A stretch of 64,000 nucleotides of DNA from Klebsiella michiganensis (lineage in GTDB: Bacteria; Pseudomonadota; Gammaproteobacteria; Enterobacterales; Enterobacteriaceae): NCBI GenBank assembly GCA_000963575.1, contig CP011077.1:5022001-5086000 (forward strand), given 5' to 3'. Shown here piece after piece: positions 1 to 9,041 of the stretch. The notes below the pieces were generated by a model, which was given only the letters and a program-made list of their open reading frames with translations, did no database searches and was not told the origin of the DNA. The translations under genes and the position numbers were made by a program. The number at the start of each line of letters is the position of its first letter. The first letter of the stretch is position 1.

Positions 1-190
1 TGCGCTGCGGCTGGGTATTGTACCGATAAGCGGCCTGATTTTTACAGGCAAGCTCCATCGCCGCGGTGTGAACAACCGGACGTAGCTTCTGCGCGGCCTG
101 GCCTTCCTGCGGCGTAGAACTGCAGGCGCTGAGCATTAACGCCAAAAAAGCGGTTAAGAGGAGCCTATTTTTTCTTTCTGCCATCATCAT
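1..190 (-). CDS. ysaB: YsaB-like lipoprotein, N-terminal part
   Basis: Reading leftward from an ATG triplet run (182-190), the first residues form a short basic region, a hydrophobic stretch and a lipobox ending LSAC, so this is a lipoprotein signal peptide with the lipidated cysteine near residue 22. The following part contains a CKNQAA.RYNT-like stretch that matches the small E. coli lipoprotein YsaB as I recall it. In E. coli ysaB is also the divergent neighbour of wecH, which supports the name. The gene runs off the left edge, so about one third of the protein is missing. Its function is unknown in the family. I chose the first of three consecutive Met codons because E. coli YsaB also begins MMM; the second or third is equally possible. 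Confidence 0.8.
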   Translation of the reverse strand, partial: MMMAERKNRLLLTAFLALMLSACSSTPQEGQAAQKLRPVVHTAAMELACKNQAAYRYNTQPQR

Positions 191-335
191 TCGCTACCAG
201 TACGTTAAACTCGGTTTCTTATATCAACTCCTCGTGCTGCAGGCATTTTGCGAAGCCGCCGCGGGGATAGCAAGGTGCGCCGGGCAAACTCAGACATTTC
301 CGGACACAGGTAAGCAAGCGGCTTCAGGGGAACGA

Positions 336-1331
336 ATGCAGCAAAAAATAAACTGGATAGACAACCTTCGGGGCATCGCCTGCCTGATGGTAGTCATGAT
401 CCACACCACGACCTGGTACATCACGAATCCACACGCCGTCACCGCATTTAGCTGGGATTTATCAAACGTTCTGAACTCGGCTTCACGCGTTAGCGTCCCG
501 CTTTTTTTCATGATTTCCGGGTATCTGTTTTTTGGCGAGCGCAGCGCACAACAGCGCCACTTTTTGCGGATAGCCAGCTGCCTGCTGTTTTATAGCGCAA
601 TTGCGCTGCTGTATATCTGGCTGTTTACCCCTATCAGCACCGGCCTTGCGCTGCGCTACATTCTGGTCAAGCCGGTGTTCTATCACCTGTGGTTTTTCTT
701 CGCGATTATGGTGATTTACCTGCTTTCTCCGCTAATACAGGTGAAGAAGGTCAGCGCTGTGACAATCCTTGGGCTGATGGTGCTGCTCGGCGTGGTGGCA
801 AACCCCAACACGGTGCCGCAGACGTTGGGCAACATGCGCTGGCTGCCCGTTAACCTCTACATTAACGGCGATACCTTCTACTACGTGCTTTACGGGCTGT
901 TAGGGCGGGCGATTGGTATGTTCGATACTCAAAGAAAAGGCGTCAGCGGCCTGGCGGGTGGCCTGTTCGTGATTTGCGTTATCTCCATTGCCCTGGGCAC
1001 TCACCGGCAGCTAGGCATCAACCAGAATTTCGCCGAAACCTTCTACGTCTACTGCGGCCCGCTGGTGTTTATCGCGGCTATCAGCCTGCTGGTCGTCGCG
1101 AAGAACTGCCTGAACCAGCGTCCGCTGCCCGGCCTGACGTTTATCTCACGCTACTCGCTGGGGATTTATGGTTTTCATGCGCTGATTATCCATTACCTGC
1201 GCACCCATAATATCGAGCTGACCCGCTGGCCGGTGCTGGATATTCTGTGGATTTTCGGCGCGACGCTGGCGGGCAGCCTGCTACTGGCCGTTGGCGTTGG
1301 AAAGCTCGACCGCAAAAAACTGGTTAGCTAA
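336..1331 (+). CDS. wecH: O-acetyltransferase WecH
   Basis: This 331-residue integral membrane acyltransferase-3 protein acetylates enterobacterial common antigen in E. coli. The N-terminal motif WIDNLRGIACLMVVMIH carries the family's conserved arginine and histidine, and about ten hydrophobic segments follow. Length and C-terminus (ending KLVS) match E. coli WecH/YiaH. The reading frame is open upstream to 234, but I place the start at the ATG at 336: it is preceded by a purine-rich AGGGGAACGA and gives the family length, while the upstream residues look random. The stop codon overlaps the stop codon of the convergent regulator gene (1328), leaving no room for a terminator. Confidence 0.92.
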   Translation: MQQKINWIDNLRGIACLMVVMIHTTTWYITNPHAVTAFSWDLSNVLNSASRVSVPLFFMISGYLFFGERSAQQRHFLRIASCLLFYSAIALLYIWLFTPISTGLALRYILVKPVFYHLWFFFAIMVIYLLSPLIQVKKVSAVTILGLMVLLGVVANPNTVPQTLGNMRWLPVNLYINGDTFYYVLYGLLGRAIGMFDTQRKGVSGLAGGLFVICVISIALGTHRQLGINQNFAETFYVYCGPLVFIAAISLLVVAKNCLNQRPLPGLTFISRYSLGIYGFHALIIHYLRTHNIELTRWPVLDILWIFGATLAGSLLLAVGVGKLDRKKLVS

Positions 1332-2251
1332 GCGTCACGGCTCCGGCCTCTGGCTCGATGAAACTGGCGCGGAGAAGAAAATCCTGCGGCGCTGGCCGCC
1401 TGCTCCATGCGCTGACCCTGCTGCAGCCGCTGTTCCGCCACCGCCAGTCGGAGCTGCTCGAGGTAGTCGCGCACGGAAATGCCCAGGTGATGCTGAAACA
1501 GGCGGGATAAATGCCGGGGGCTGACGTGAACCCGGTTAGCAATTTCCGGGATAGGCCAGGCCACCTCAGGCGCAGACGAGAGCAGATCCTGCGCGCGGTG
1601 CACCGCCGGGTGAATATGGTTCCGGTAGCGAAGCCAGGGCGAAAGCTGCGGGTCATCGCCCGAGCGGCGGAACCAGACCACCATCTCTCGGGCAACTTCC
1701 AGCGCCATCCGTGGGCCGCAGTAGCGGTTAATCAAATGCAAAGCGAGATCGATACCCGACGTAATCCCTGCGCTGGTCCAGATACCCCGATCTTCCACAA
1801 AAATGCGGTTATCCTTGACCTGTGCGCCCGGTGCCGCGGCTTTCAGTCGCTCAAGCACGTCATGATGGGTGGTGCACTGAATGCCGTGCATCAGCCCCGC
1901 CCTGGCTGCCAGCAACGCCCCGGAACAAACGCACATCAGATTAAGCTGCTGGCTGTGGATTTGCGGCTGCAGGCGGGTTAACCAGCGTCGGACCTCTTCC
2001 GCCTGCGGCGTGGCAAAAAATCGGTTTGAATCGCATACGCCGGGCAGCACCAGCAGGCTCCCGGGGGGAAGGTTTTCGGGTAACGGTTGAATGCCGCTGA
2101 AAGTCAGGCCGATGGAGGTTTCAACCTCAGGGTCCGGCCCTATGTAGTGCAGATCAAATGCGTTCCTCGCCAGCACCAGCGTTTCCGCCGGGCCGCTCAG
2201 ATCGAGGGACAAAACCCCCGGCAGCACCACAAACCAGACCCCTATACTCAT
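1328..2251 (-). CDS. GlxA-family AraC-type transcriptional regulator, short C-terminus
   Basis: About 307 residues. The N-terminal half is a DJ-1/PfpI (GATase1-like) domain with the nucleophile-elbow-like stretch MCVCSGALLAARAG; the C-terminal half (roughly 205-300) is an AraC helix-turn-helix pair with IANRVHVSPRHLSRLFQHH and GFSSPRQFHRA. I chose the ATG at 2251 because it overlaps the stop of the upstream isochorismatase gene as ATGA, implying translational coupling; another in-frame start lies at 2269. The C-terminus is odd: after FHRA one expects a further 10-15 residues of the last helix (usually ending in a G.SP..YR pattern), but the protein ends RGRSRDA and its stop overlaps the wecH stop. 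It probably controls the neighbouring hydrolase, which is inference. The ligand is unknown. Confidence 0.82.
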   Translation of the reverse strand: MSIGVWFVVLPGVLSLDLSGPAETLVLARNAFDLHYIGPDPEVETSIGLTFSGIQPLPENLPPGSLLVLPGVCDSNRFFATPQAEEVRRWLTRLQPQIHSQQLNLMCVCSGALLAARAGLMHGIQCTTHHDVLERLKAAAPGAQVKDNRIFVEDRGIWTSAGITSGIDLALHLINRYCGPRMALEVAREMVVWFRRSGDDPQLSPWLRYRNHIHPAVHRAQDLLSSAPEVAWPIPEIANRVHVSPRHLSRLFQHHLGISVRDYLEQLRLAVAEQRLQQGQRMEQAASAAGFSSPRQFHRARGRSRDA

Positions 2252-2790
2252 TCCAGCGACTCCAGGCATTCGGCTACGGTTTGAATTTCGGCGAACCTCC
2301 CCGCCAGCACGGTTTCTGTACGGTGGCGCAGGGTGGCGGAGTCCAGCGTAACGCCTTTCCAGCTCATCGGGAAGGTCAGCATTGCCTCACTAACAAAAGA
2401 AACCCGGTAACCCAGGTCGGAGGCCACTCGGGCAGTGGTTTCGCAACATTGCTCGGTGCGGATCCCACAGATAATCAGATGATTAATGTCCCGCGAGCGG
2501 AGCCAGCGATCCAGCCCGGTATCGGTAAACGCGTTGTGGACGTGCTTCTGGAAACTGGCCTCTGGCTGATGGCGTAAAAATGGCATCGGCGTAACAAACC
2601 CGGAGGCCAGCGAAAAGACATCGTCTTCATCCACATGGAAGATATCGACTACCGGCACCCCTTTCCGCTGGCAGCCCGCAATAAGCTCCAGCATCGCCTC
2701 CTGGAACGCCGGGACATCATCCTGCTGCCAGTAGCTTCGATGAAAGAAAGACTGTTGGGTATCGATGTTGATCAGGGCTGAACATGACAT
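2248..2790 (-). CDS. isochorismatase-family cysteine hydrolase
   Basis: 180 residues with the family layout: an N-terminal strand with the catalytic Asp (INIDTQQSF) and the catalytic Cys in ICGIRTEQCCETTARVA. Members hydrolyse small amides or the isochorismate ether; the substrate here cannot be told. The start at 2790 is favoured over an upstream in-frame codon at 2856 because AAGGAGT lies seven bases before it and the N-terminus then begins directly at the first strand. The gene is the first of a two-gene unit with the GlxA-type regulator, joined by an ATGA overlap. Pairs of a DJ-1/AraC regulator with an isochorismatase-like hydrolase are common in proteobacteria, usually for uncharacterised amide turnover. 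Confidence 0.88.
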   Translation of the reverse strand: MSCSALINIDTQQSFFHRSYWQQDDVPAFQEAMLELIAGCQRKGVPVVDIFHVDEDDVFSLASGFVTPMPFLRHQPEASFQKHVHNAFTDTGLDRWLRSRDINHLIICGIRTEQCCETTARVASDLGYRVSFVSEAMLTFPMSWKGVTLDSATLRHRTETVLAGRFAEIQTVAECLESLE

Positions 2791-3057
2791 ATTCGGACTC
2801 CTTGTTAATGGGGTTAAAACCATTCTGACAGGGGATTCCGCACGCGCTAATACCAAAAACGGACAGATTGCTGCTGGTTTAAGACAGTGTTTCTCTCGCG
2901 GCGGGTCGGGATTACACAGACACCGACCACGGTTTCATGCCGGCATGAAAAGTGGCTCTTTTTCTTTTTGTGGGGTGGATGCAGAAATCACTCGCCTAAT
3001 TATGAAACGGATCGTATCGTAATTAATATCTCCGGTTGAATAAAGGAATGAAGCCCC
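2791..3057. promoter_or_regulatory. divergent promoter region, hydrolase/TetR
   Basis: This 267-base gap separates the leftward isochorismatase-regulator pair from the rightward TetR-reductase pair, so promoters for both must lie here. The stretch around 2925-2950 contains the short inverted repeat CATGCCGGCATG (2936-2947), which is a plausible regulator operator. No promoter elements were pinned down. Confidence 0.4.
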
Positions 3058-3645
3058 ATGCACAACGAGGTAACCGCCAGCCCCGGGCGCAAACGCAGCG
3101 AAGCTTCACGTCAGGCCATCCTTGAGGCGACCTGGGAACAACTCAATGCCCTGGGCTTTCAGGGCATGTCTATTGAAGGTGTTGCCGCTCGAGCTGGCGT
3201 AGGAAAGGCGACCATTTACCGCTGGTGGGCCAGCAAAGGTGTTTTAGCCGTGGAAGCCTTTTTGACCGCCATCAGCCCCACGCTCGCATTTCCTGAAACT
3301 GCCTCTGCCCGCCGTGATATCGAGCGGCAAATTGATAGCCTGGTGCACGTTTACCGCGGTCGCGCTGGTGCGCTTTTTGGTGAAATGATTGGCGCCAGCC
3401 AGGCCGACGCAGAGATGCGTACCGCATTTTACATTGGCTACCTGAAGCCCAGGCGTGAAGCCGCCAAGGCCGCTTTCCAGCGAGGTATTGAACTGGGCCA
3501 GTTTCGTTCAGGGCTGGATCTTGAAGCGCTGGTTGACGCGCTTTATGGCCCCATTATTTACCGAATGTTGACCGGGATCTTTCCGCTGGATGCCGCTTTT
3601 GTTGAACACACCCGCCGCGTCGTTTTTGACGGCATAACGCCTTAA
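3058..3645 (+). CDS. TetR/AcrR-family transcriptional regulator
   Basis: 195 residues. The N-terminal DNA-binding domain (about 12-65) shows the TetR signature: SRQAILEATWEQLNALGFQG, then the helix-turn-helix IEGVAARAGVGKATIYRWWASK. The C-terminal ligand domain is all-helical and diverse. It lies 23 bases upstream of a medium-chain dehydrogenase gene on the same strand, so the two probably form one unit in which the repressor controls its own operon and the reductase. The inducer is unknown. The ATG at 3058 is preceded by an AAGGAATGA-type ribosome binding site. Confidence 0.9.
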   Translation: MHNEVTASPGRKRSEASRQAILEATWEQLNALGFQGMSIEGVAARAGVGKATIYRWWASKGVLAVEAFLTAISPTLAFPETASARRDIERQIDSLVHVYRGRAGALFGEMIGASQADAEMRTAFYIGYLKPRREAAKAAFQRGIELGQFRSGLDLEALVDALYGPIIYRMLTGIFPLDAAFVEHTRRVVFDGITP

Positions 3646-3668
3646 TTCAGCAATTCAGGACATTCCCC

Positions 3669-4796
3669 ATGACTGACGCTTTCGAAGGCCTGGTAATCCG
3701 CTCAAGCCTGATGCCGGACGGTACGCTAACGCTGCAAGCAAAATCAGAGATAGTGCCACCACCGGCCAATGACGAAATTGTGATTCGGGTTGAAGCCGCC
3801 CCTATAAATCCCGCCGACTGCCTGATGATGTTCCCCGGCCTGAAACCAGGCGCGCTGGAGGCGATAACGGGTGATGGACACCCTGAGGTTCAGGGTGTCA
3901 TTCCACCGGATGTACTAAAGAGGATGTCTGGACGTATCGGCCAGGCGCTTGCTGTCGGGAACGAAGGCGCAGGAACCGTCGTCGCGGCGGGTCGTGACGC
4001 ACAGCAGTACCTGGGGCGGGTGGTGGCTTTGCGTGACGGCATGTATGCCCAATATCGGCTGGCAAAGGCCGCAGATTGCTTTTTGCTGCCGGCAGGCGTC
4101 ACCGCCGTGGAAGGTGCGGCAGCGTCGATCAACCCGATGACGGCGCTGGGTATGGTTGAAACCATGAGACGGGAAGGGCACACCGCGCTGGTACATACCG
4201 CCGCGGCTTCAAATCTCGGACAAATGCTTCTCCGGCTATGCCAGCAGGAAGGTATTGAGCTGGTTAATATTGTTCGCCGCCAGGCGCAGGTCGATATTCT
4301 GTCCGGCATGGGCGCTCGCCATATCATCGACAGTTCGCGCCCGGACTTTGAGCTACGCCTGACCCAGGCGCTGGAGGAAACAGGGGCGACACTCGCTTTT
4401 GACGCCATCGGCGGAGGCACCATGGCCAGCACGCTACTGGCATGTATGGAACAGGCCCAGCGGCGCTCACTTCCGTTCAGCCGATACGGTTCACCCGTGC
4501 ATAAACAGGTTTATATCTATGGCGCACTGGATCCTTCGCCTCGTCTTCTGCAGGGTGATTATGGCGCGGCATGGGGCGTTGGCGGTTGGCTGATGACCCA
4601 CTTTCTCACTAAAGCCGGGGCAAGCGTCACGCAGCGGCTCCGTGAAAAGGTTGCCGCAGAGCTGACAACCACCTTTGCCAGTACTTATGCGGCGAAGATA
4701 TCTCTGAGCGAAGCGCTGGATCCGGTCATCATCACGGCCTATTCCTCCGGCGCGACCGGCACTAAATATTTGCTGGAGCCCCACGCACTCAGGTAA
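3669..4796 (+). CDS. medium-chain zinc-independent dehydrogenase (quinone/enoyl reductase type)
   Basis: 375 residues of the medium-chain dehydrogenase/reductase superfamily. The N-terminal GroES-like domain includes APINPADC and GNEGAGTVVAAG; the Rossmann part contains HTAAASNLGQMLLRL, a variant of the nucleotide-binding glycine motif of NADPH:quinone or trans-2-enoyl reductases. The Cys-His-Glu zinc set of true alcohol dehydrogenases is not apparent, which points to a zinc-free oxidoreductase. The substrate cannot be assigned. It follows the TetR gene by 23 bases, consistent with an induced detoxification enzyme. It ends 10 bases before the convergent xylB stop. Confidence 0.85.
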   Translation: MTDAFEGLVIRSSLMPDGTLTLQAKSEIVPPPANDEIVIRVEAAPINPADCLMMFPGLKPGALEAITGDGHPEVQGVIPPDVLKRMSGRIGQALAVGNEGAGTVVAAGRDAQQYLGRVVALRDGMYAQYRLAKAADCFLLPAGVTAVEGAAASINPMTALGMVETMRREGHTALVHTAAASNLGQMLLRLCQQEGIELVNIVRRQAQVDILSGMGARHIIDSSRPDFELRLTQALEETGATLAFDAIGGGTMASTLLACMEQAQRRSLPFSRYGSPVHKQVYIYGALDPSPRLLQGDYGAAWGVGGWLMTHFLTKAGASVTQRLREKVAAELTTTFASTYAAKISLSEALDPVIITAYSSGATGTKYLLEPHALR

Positions 4797-4806
4797 ATGG
4801 CGACGC

Positions 4807-6261
4807 TCAGGACATCAGCGGCAGCAGTTGCTGATAAATCTGGTTAAATACCTGGCGGCGACCGGCATAGCGCTGGTGGCGAGCAAAATCAGGCTGATGT
4901 CTTTGTTCCAGCGGCAGCTGAGGCAGCAGAGCCTGTAAAGGCTGCCCTGGGGAAAGCGCGATTTGCGCCAGGCGCGCCGCCCCCAGCGCGGGCCCTACCT
5001 CGCCGCCGGTGCGGTAATCCAGCACCTGCCCGCTGATATCCGCCAGCATTTGGCGCCAGTACGGGCTACGTGCGCCGCCGCCAATCAGCGTGATGCTGCC
5101 CGGCGTAATGCCACACTCGTGCACAACATCCATGCCATCCGCCAGCGCATAGCCCACACCTTCCAGCACCGCGCGGGCAAGCTCGGCGGGGCCGTGTTGA
5201 TGGGTCAGACCAAAAAAGGTGCCTTTAGCCTGCGGGTTATTGTGCGGAGTACGCTCCCCAGAAAGATAAGGCAGGAACCAAACCACGCCGGCGTCCAGAT
5301 TTGCCTGTTCCGCCGCCGCCAGCAGAGCCGGCACGCTGCCCAGGCCGGTGAGTTTAGCCGCCCAGTCAAGACAGGAGGCCGCACTGAGCATGACCGACAT
5401 CAAGTGCCAGCGGTTAGGTAACGCATGGCAAAAACTGTGCACTGCGCTTTCCGGCTTGCTGCGGAAGCCGTCGCTGACGGCGAAATAAACCCCGGATGTG
5501 CCGAGCGAAAGCATTGCCTGCCCGGCATCGACCATGCCGACACCGATAGCCCCGGCGGCATTGTCGCCCCCGCCGGCCACAACGGGCACCGCAGGCATTT
5601 TCCAGGCCTCAGCGACGGCTCGGGTTAGTGCCCCTGTGATTTCGCTGCCCTCGAACAATTCAGGCATATGCCGTCGGGAAAGGCGGCAGGCGTCGAGCAT
5701 CGTCTCGCTCCAGTCGCGCTTAGCCACATCCAGCCACATCGTGCCTGCCGCATCGGACATATCGCTGGCGAATTCGCCGGTCATTCTCAGGCGCAGATAG
5801 TCCTTCGGCAGCAAAACTTTATTGATCTGCGCAAAAATCTCCGGCTCATGACGCTCGACCCACAGCAGCTTAGGCGCGGTAAAACCGGGCATCATCAGGT
5901 TGCCGGTTATCTCCCTCGCCTCTTCCACGTTGCTCTCCAGCAGCGCACATTCTTCGCCGCTACGGCCATCGTTCCAAAGGATAGCCGGGCGGAGTACGCG
6001 CTGTTTGCTGTCCAGCAGCGTTGCACCATGCATCTGACCAGCAAGCCCAATCGCCTTTACACCGCTAAGTGAGTGCTCCGTGCCCAGCGCGCGCATCGCA
6101 CGATCGGTAGCCTGCCACCAGTGTTCGGGATCTTGCTCAGACCAAAGGGAATGAGGTCGGGAGACGGCCAGGGGCTCACTGCGTGTTGCCATCACCTCAC
6201 CTGCTTCGCTAAGCAGGATCACTTTCACGCCCGAAGTGCCAAGATCGATGCCGATATACAT
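4807..6261 (-). CDS. xylB: xylulokinase
   Basis: 484 residues, the size of E. coli XylB. It phosphorylates D-xylulose to xylulose 5-phosphate in the cytoplasm, feeding the pentose phosphate pathway. It belongs to the FGGY kinases: the N-terminal phosphate loop IGIDLGTSGVKVI, the substrate loop QMHGATLLD, and the C-terminal ATP-binding region IGGGARSPYWRQMLADI are intact. It follows xylA with a 45-base gap on the same strand, forming the xylAB unit. Confidence 0.97.
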   Translation of the reverse strand: MYIGIDLGTSGVKVILLSEAGEVMATRSEPLAVSRPHSLWSEQDPEHWWQATDRAMRALGTEHSLSGVKAIGLAGQMHGATLLDSKQRVLRPAILWNDGRSGEECALLESNVEEAREITGNLMMPGFTAPKLLWVERHEPEIFAQINKVLLPKDYLRLRMTGEFASDMSDAAGTMWLDVAKRDWSETMLDACRLSRRHMPELFEGSEITGALTRAVAEAWKMPAVPVVAGGGDNAAGAIGVGMVDAGQAMLSLGTSGVYFAVSDGFRSKPESAVHSFCHALPNRWHLMSVMLSAASCLDWAAKLTGLGSVPALLAAAEQANLDAGVVWFLPYLSGERTPHNNPQAKGTFFGLTHQHGPAELARAVLEGVGYALADGMDVVHECGITPGSITLIGGGARSPYWRQMLADISGQVLDYRTGGEVGPALGAARLAQIALSPGQPLQALLPQLPLEQRHQPDFARHQRYAGRRQVFNQIYQQLLPLMS

Positions 6262-6306
6262 GGTAGCTCCTTAATATCGCGCCGCTTTTCAGCGGCGCAG
6301 GCAAGT

Positions 6307-7629
6307 TTAGTTATCGAACAAATAATGGTTAATCAGGTTTTCCAGCAGCTCCTGATGCCCGCTTTGATGCTGGGGGGACAGCTTGTGCTGCTCAGCGTAC
6401 TGCGCAAGCTGTGTGAGCGATATCTGCCCTTTAAGAATTTGCTGGCCCAGCTCACTATTCCACCCGGCGTAGCGTTTGGCGACACGTTTATCGAGCTCAC
6501 CGTCTTCTACCATGCGGGCAGCCACTTTCAGCGCCAGCGCCATCGTATCCATTGCGCCGATATGACCATAGAACAGGTCGTATTTGTCGGTGCTCTGGCG
6601 GCGCACTTTGGCGTCGAAGTTCAGGCCACCGGTCGTGAACCCACCGGCTTTCAGGATCTCATACATCACCAGCGCGTTTTCCTCGACGCTGTTTGGGAAC
6701 TGATCGGTATCCCAGCCCAGCTGCGGATCGCCCCGGTTAGCATCCACCGAGCCAAAAATACCCAATGCAATCGCGCTGGCGATTTCGTGGTGGAATGAGT
6801 GCCCGGCAAGCGTCGCGTGGTTAGCCTCGATATTGACCTTTATCTCTTTTTCGAGACCGAACTGCTTCAGGAAACCGTAGACCGTTGCCACATCATAATC
6901 GTACTGATGTTTGGTCGGTTCCTGCGGCTTCGGTTCGATAAGTAAAGTGCCACGGAAGCCGATTTTATGCTTGTGCTCCACGACCATTTGCATGAAGCGG
7001 CCAATTTGCTCACGCTCCTGCCGCAGGTCGGTATTCAGCAGGGTTTCATACCCTTCGCGCCCGCCCCACAGTACATAGTTTTCCCCGCCTAATTGATGCG
7101 TGGCGTTCATGGCTGTCACGACTTGCGTCGCCGCCCAGGTAAACACTTCAGGATCGGGATTCGTTGCTGCCCCGGCCCCATAGCGCGGGTGGGTAAAGCA
7201 GTTAGCCGTACCCCATAACAGCTTCACGCCGCTGTCCTGCTGTTTTTGCGCCAGCACTTCTGTCATCTGCGCAAAGTTGTTCAGGTATTTCTTAAGCGAC
7301 GCCCCTTCCGGCGACACGTCAACATCATGAAAGCAGTAATAAGGCACGCCCAGTTTCTGGAAAAATTCAAACGCGACATCAGCCTTACGCTTCGCAAGCG
7401 CCATCTCATCTCCGGCCTGCTGCCACGGGCGTTCAAATGCCCCCACGCCGAACATATCCGCGCCCGTCCAGCAGAATGTGTGCCAGTAGCAGGCAGCGAA
7501 ACGCAGATGCTCTTCCATGCGTTTCCCAAGGATTAATGCATCTGGATTGTAGTGGCGAAACGCCAGTGGGTTGGTGGTTTTAGGGCCTTCAAAACGCACG
7601 CGATCGAGTTGGTCGAAATAATCTTGCAT
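6307..7629 (-). CDS. xylA: xylose isomerase
   Basis: 440 residues, the size of E. coli XylA. It converts D-xylose to D-xylulose using two divalent metal ions. Conserved pieces include CFHDVDVSPEG (catalytic His), NIEANHATLAGH and GWDTDQFPN with metal-binding acidic residues. The reading frame is open to 7644, but I place the start at 7629 (MQDYFDQLD), which has GGAGTTAACT before it and gives exactly the E. coli length and N-terminus. First gene of the xylAB unit, divergent from xylFGHR. Confidence 0.97.
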   Translation of the reverse strand: MQDYFDQLDRVRFEGPKTTNPLAFRHYNPDALILGKRMEEHLRFAACYWHTFCWTGADMFGVGAFERPWQQAGDEMALAKRKADVAFEFFQKLGVPYYCFHDVDVSPEGASLKKYLNNFAQMTEVLAQKQQDSGVKLLWGTANCFTHPRYGAGAATNPDPEVFTWAATQVVTAMNATHQLGGENYVLWGGREGYETLLNTDLRQEREQIGRFMQMVVEHKHKIGFRGTLLIEPKPQEPTKHQYDYDVATVYGFLKQFGLEKEIKVNIEANHATLAGHSFHHEIASAIALGIFGSVDANRGDPQLGWDTDQFPNSVEENALVMYEILKAGGFTTGGLNFDAKVRRQSTDKYDLFYGHIGAMDTMALALKVAARMVEDGELDKRVAKRYAGWNSELGQQILKGQISLTQLAQYAEQHKLSPQHQSGHQELLENLINHYLFDN

Positions 7630-7998
7630 AGTTAACTCCGTCATCAGAAAACTGCGGCAGGATAGCTGGTCAGCTCATCCTGAATTTTCCCTGACGGTTG
7701 CTCAATTATGTTATTTCACACTGGGGTTGAGAGAATACTCAAATGTGCGTCACCTCGCAAAAAACGAATAAAATAATAAATAAATATCGCACAACCTCTT
7801 CCATAAATTAGTGCAACGGATTAGCCATTCAATATAAAACCAGATCACCATCATAATTTTACGATTAAACAAAAAAACATAACGCGAAGATAAAAATCAG
7901 TAATTGATGCTTTTCCCCGAAGCGATAACAATTCAAACCGTCTGCTGATATGAATCATTCTTTACTCCGATAAGCCCTTTCCCTACAGGTAAAATAAT
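7630..7998. promoter_or_regulatory. divergent xylA/xylF control region
   Basis: This 369-base gap between the divergent xylA and xylF genes holds no gene. In E. coli the corresponding region contains two XylR operators and a CRP site that activate both promoters with xylose in the absence of glucose; xylR is present downstream here. The stretch AAATGTGCGTCACCTCGC (7740-7757) resembles one half of a CRP site, only weakly. The 7760-7880 part is strongly AT-rich. Exact XylR sites could not be assigned by eye. Confidence 0.6.
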
Positions 7999-8991
7999 AT
8001 GAAGATAAAGAACCTCTTAGTCACGCTATGTGCCTCACTTATCCTTACCAGCGTAAGTGGCATCGCAAAAGAAGTGAAAATCGGTATGGCGATTGACGAC
8101 CTGCGCCTCGAGCGCTGGCAAAAAGATCGCGATATTTTTGTGAAAAAAGCGGAATCGTTAGGCGCGAAAGTTTTTGTCCAGTCCGCCAATGGCAATGAAG
8201 AAACTCAGATGTCGCAAATTGAAAACATGATTAACCGCGGCGTTGATGTATTAGTGATTATCCCCTACAACGGCCAGGTATTAAGCAATGTAGTCGCAGA
8301 AGCTAAGCGCGAAGGCATTAAAGTGCTTGCCTATGATCGCATGATTAATAATGCCGACATTGATTTTTATATTTCTTTCGACAATGAAAAAGTCGGTGAA
8401 TTACAAGCAAAAAGCATCGTAAGCAAAGTGCCTCAAGGGAACTATTTCTTAATGGGTGGCTCGCCGGTGGATAATAATGCGAAATTATTCCGTGCCGGGC
8501 AGATGAAAGTATTGAAGCCTTATATCGACGAAGGAAAAATTAAAGTCGTCGGCGATCAGTGGGTTGACGGCTGGCTGCCGGAAAACGCGCTGAAAATTAT
8601 GGAAAACGCCCTGACGGCGAACAATAACAAGATTGATGCGGTCGTCGCGTCTAACGACGCCACGGCGGGCGGCGCAATCCAGGCGCTCAGCGCGCAAGGG
8701 CTGGCGGGGAAAGTCGCAATTTCGGGCCAGGATGCTGACCTTGCGGGCATTAAGCGCATTATTGCCGGCACCCAAACGATGACCGTCTATAAACCTATTA
8801 CCAAACTGGCGGACACCGCCGCTGAAATTGCCGTCGAGCTGGGTGAAGGTAAACAGCCAGCCGCTGACGCCACATTAAATAATGGCCTCAAAGATGTCCC
8901 ATCCCGTCTCTTAACGCCTATTGAGGTGGAAAAAACCAATATCGACAGCACCGTCATTGCCGACGGTTTCCACAAAAAGAGCGATCTATAG
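7999..8991 (+). CDS. xylF: D-xylose ABC transporter, periplasmic binding protein
   Basis: 330 residues, as in E. coli. A Sec signal peptide of about 23 residues (MKIKNLLVTLCASLILTSVS, then GIA) precedes the mature protein KEVKIGMAIDDLRLERWQKD. The fold is a type 1 periplasmic sugar-binding protein; D-xylose is captured in the periplasm and handed to XylH/XylG. First gene of xylFGH; a strong hairpin follows the stop, which fits the need for much more binding protein than ATPase. Confidence 0.97.
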   Translation: MKIKNLLVTLCASLILTSVSGIAKEVKIGMAIDDLRLERWQKDRDIFVKKAESLGAKVFVQSANGNEETQMSQIENMINRGVDVLVIIPYNGQVLSNVVAEAKREGIKVLAYDRMINNADIDFYISFDNEKVGELQAKSIVSKVPQGNYFLMGGSPVDNNAKLFRAGQMKVLKPYIDEGKIKVVGDQWVDGWLPENALKIMENALTANNNKIDAVVASNDATAGGAIQALSAQGLAGKVAISGQDADLAGIKRIIAGTQTMTVYKPITKLADTAAEIAVELGEGKQPAADATLNNGLKDVPSRLLTPIEVEKTNIDSTVIADGFHKKSDL

Positions 8992-8997
8992 CCGCCG

Positions 8998-9017
8998 GGC
9001 CTGCGCATACGCGGGCC
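8998..9017 (+). other. xylF-xylG intergenic hairpin
   Basis: GGCCTGCG and CGCGGGCC pair across a CATA loop just after the xylF stop, with no T-run behind it. Such hairpins between a binding-protein gene and its transporter genes usually stabilise the upstream transcript and set unequal expression. That role is inferred from position. Confidence 0.6.
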
Positions 9018-9041
9018 TTCTCTTTCACCAGGAGGAGCCTT

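Noticed and set aside
234..335. Upstream extension of WecH
   Set aside because: The added residues are not membrane-like, E. coli WecH starts at the equivalent of 336, and the ribosome binding site is there.
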